From an uncultured Cellvibrio sp. (GTDB taxonomy: Bacteria > Pseudomonadota > Gammaproteobacteria > Pseudomonadales > Cellvibrionaceae): DNA of 6,488 nt. The notes beneath the pieces are model-generated. The model saw nothing but the letters and a program-made list of their open reading frames with translations. It searched no databases and was not told where the DNA came from. This document shows positions 6,264 through 6,488 of this stretch, piece by piece. Both the position numbers and the translations under genes were made by a program. The first letter of the stretch is position 1. Each line of letters starts with the position of its first letter. The stretch lies in contig CAMLRJ010000207.1 in the NCBI GenBank assembly GCA_946482345.1, positions 1 to 6,488 of the forward strand, written 5' to 3'.

Positions 6264-6488
6264 ATGATTGGTTTGGCTATGTCAAAAATTTGCATCACTT
6301 CATTAATTCTCATTTTATTTTTTGCACAAGCTGCATGCGCAGAATGGGCCAGACCGGATCAGCGTTATGCTGAAGCCTACAAACAATATCTAAACGCAAC
6401 CTGCCCATTGGTTAAAGACACAATTCAACATTTTGTTTATTTTTCGCGTGATCGCAAAGCCATTCATAATCATGCGTTTTTACATTAT
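6264..6488 (+). CDS. Exported protein of unknown function (partial, runs off right edge)
   Basis: An open frame of 75 codons reaches the window end without a stop. Two starts are possible. The ATG at 6264 has a weak GAAG (6255-6258) five bases upstream. The ATG at 6279 gives the more typical signal-peptide start MSKICITSLILILFFAQA but has no clear ribosome site. Either way a long hydrophobic core precedes a signal peptidase I site after ACA, with the mature protein beginning EWARPDQRYAEAYKQYL. The visible mature part has one cysteine (ATCPLV) and HFVYFSRDRKAI. From memory, similar openings occur in putative TIM-barrel glycoside-hydrolase-like proteins of gammaproteobacteria, but no catalytic region is visible and I give that little weight. 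The terminator upstream separates it from the GlyGly-CTERM gene. Confidence 0.72.
   Translation, partial: MIGLAMSKICITSLILILFFAQAACAEWARPDQRYAEAYKQYLNATCPLVKDTIQHFVYFSRDRKAIHNHAFLHY

Overview
The window looks like chromosomal DNA of a Gram-negative, probably gammaproteobacterial, organism. The reasons are two TonB-dependent outer-membrane receptors, a Fur-type iron box, Shine-Dalgarno-led genes with Sec signal peptides, intrinsic terminators, and a protein ending in a GlyGly-CTERM-like tail (a sorting signal known mainly from Vibrio, Shewanella and related marine or polysaccharide-degrading gammaproteobacteria). Placement nearer to Cellvibrionaceae or Alteromonadales-type bacteria is inference only.

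Layout. Bases 1-685 hold the 5' part of a TonB-dependent siderophore receptor gene read on the minus strand; its barrel-coding part lies beyond the left edge. A 117-base divergent intergenic region (686-802) carries a strong Fur-box-like palindrome at about 744-763, which could control both receptors. The plus-strand gene at 803-2878 is a complete second receptor of the FpvA/FhuE/FoxA-like class without an N-terminal signalling domain; it ends at a strong intrinsic terminator (2895-2933). The two receptors and the shared operator form an iron-acquisition locus.

Bases 2934-3174 contain no convincing gene; they hold the leader of the next gene, a near-palindrome at 3083-3097, and a Shine-Dalgarno sequence that fixes the start at 3175. 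The large gene 3175-6138 encodes an exported modular protein: signal peptide, an ectodomain made of two homologous halves of roughly 290 residues that look like beta-propeller material, 4.5 acidic 35-residue TSP3-like calcium-binding repeats, an extra C-terminal beta-rich module, then a seven-glycine linker, hydrophobic helix and basic tail. It ends at a second intrinsic terminator (6149-6180). It appears monocistronic and nothing ties it functionally to the iron genes.

The right end (6264-6488) is the start of another exported protein, cut by the window edge, with a clear signal peptide but no assignable function from the visible 75 codons.

No RNA genes, insertion sequences, CRISPR arrays or integration marks were seen. 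The least ordinary item is the architecture of the large GlyGly-CTERM protein.
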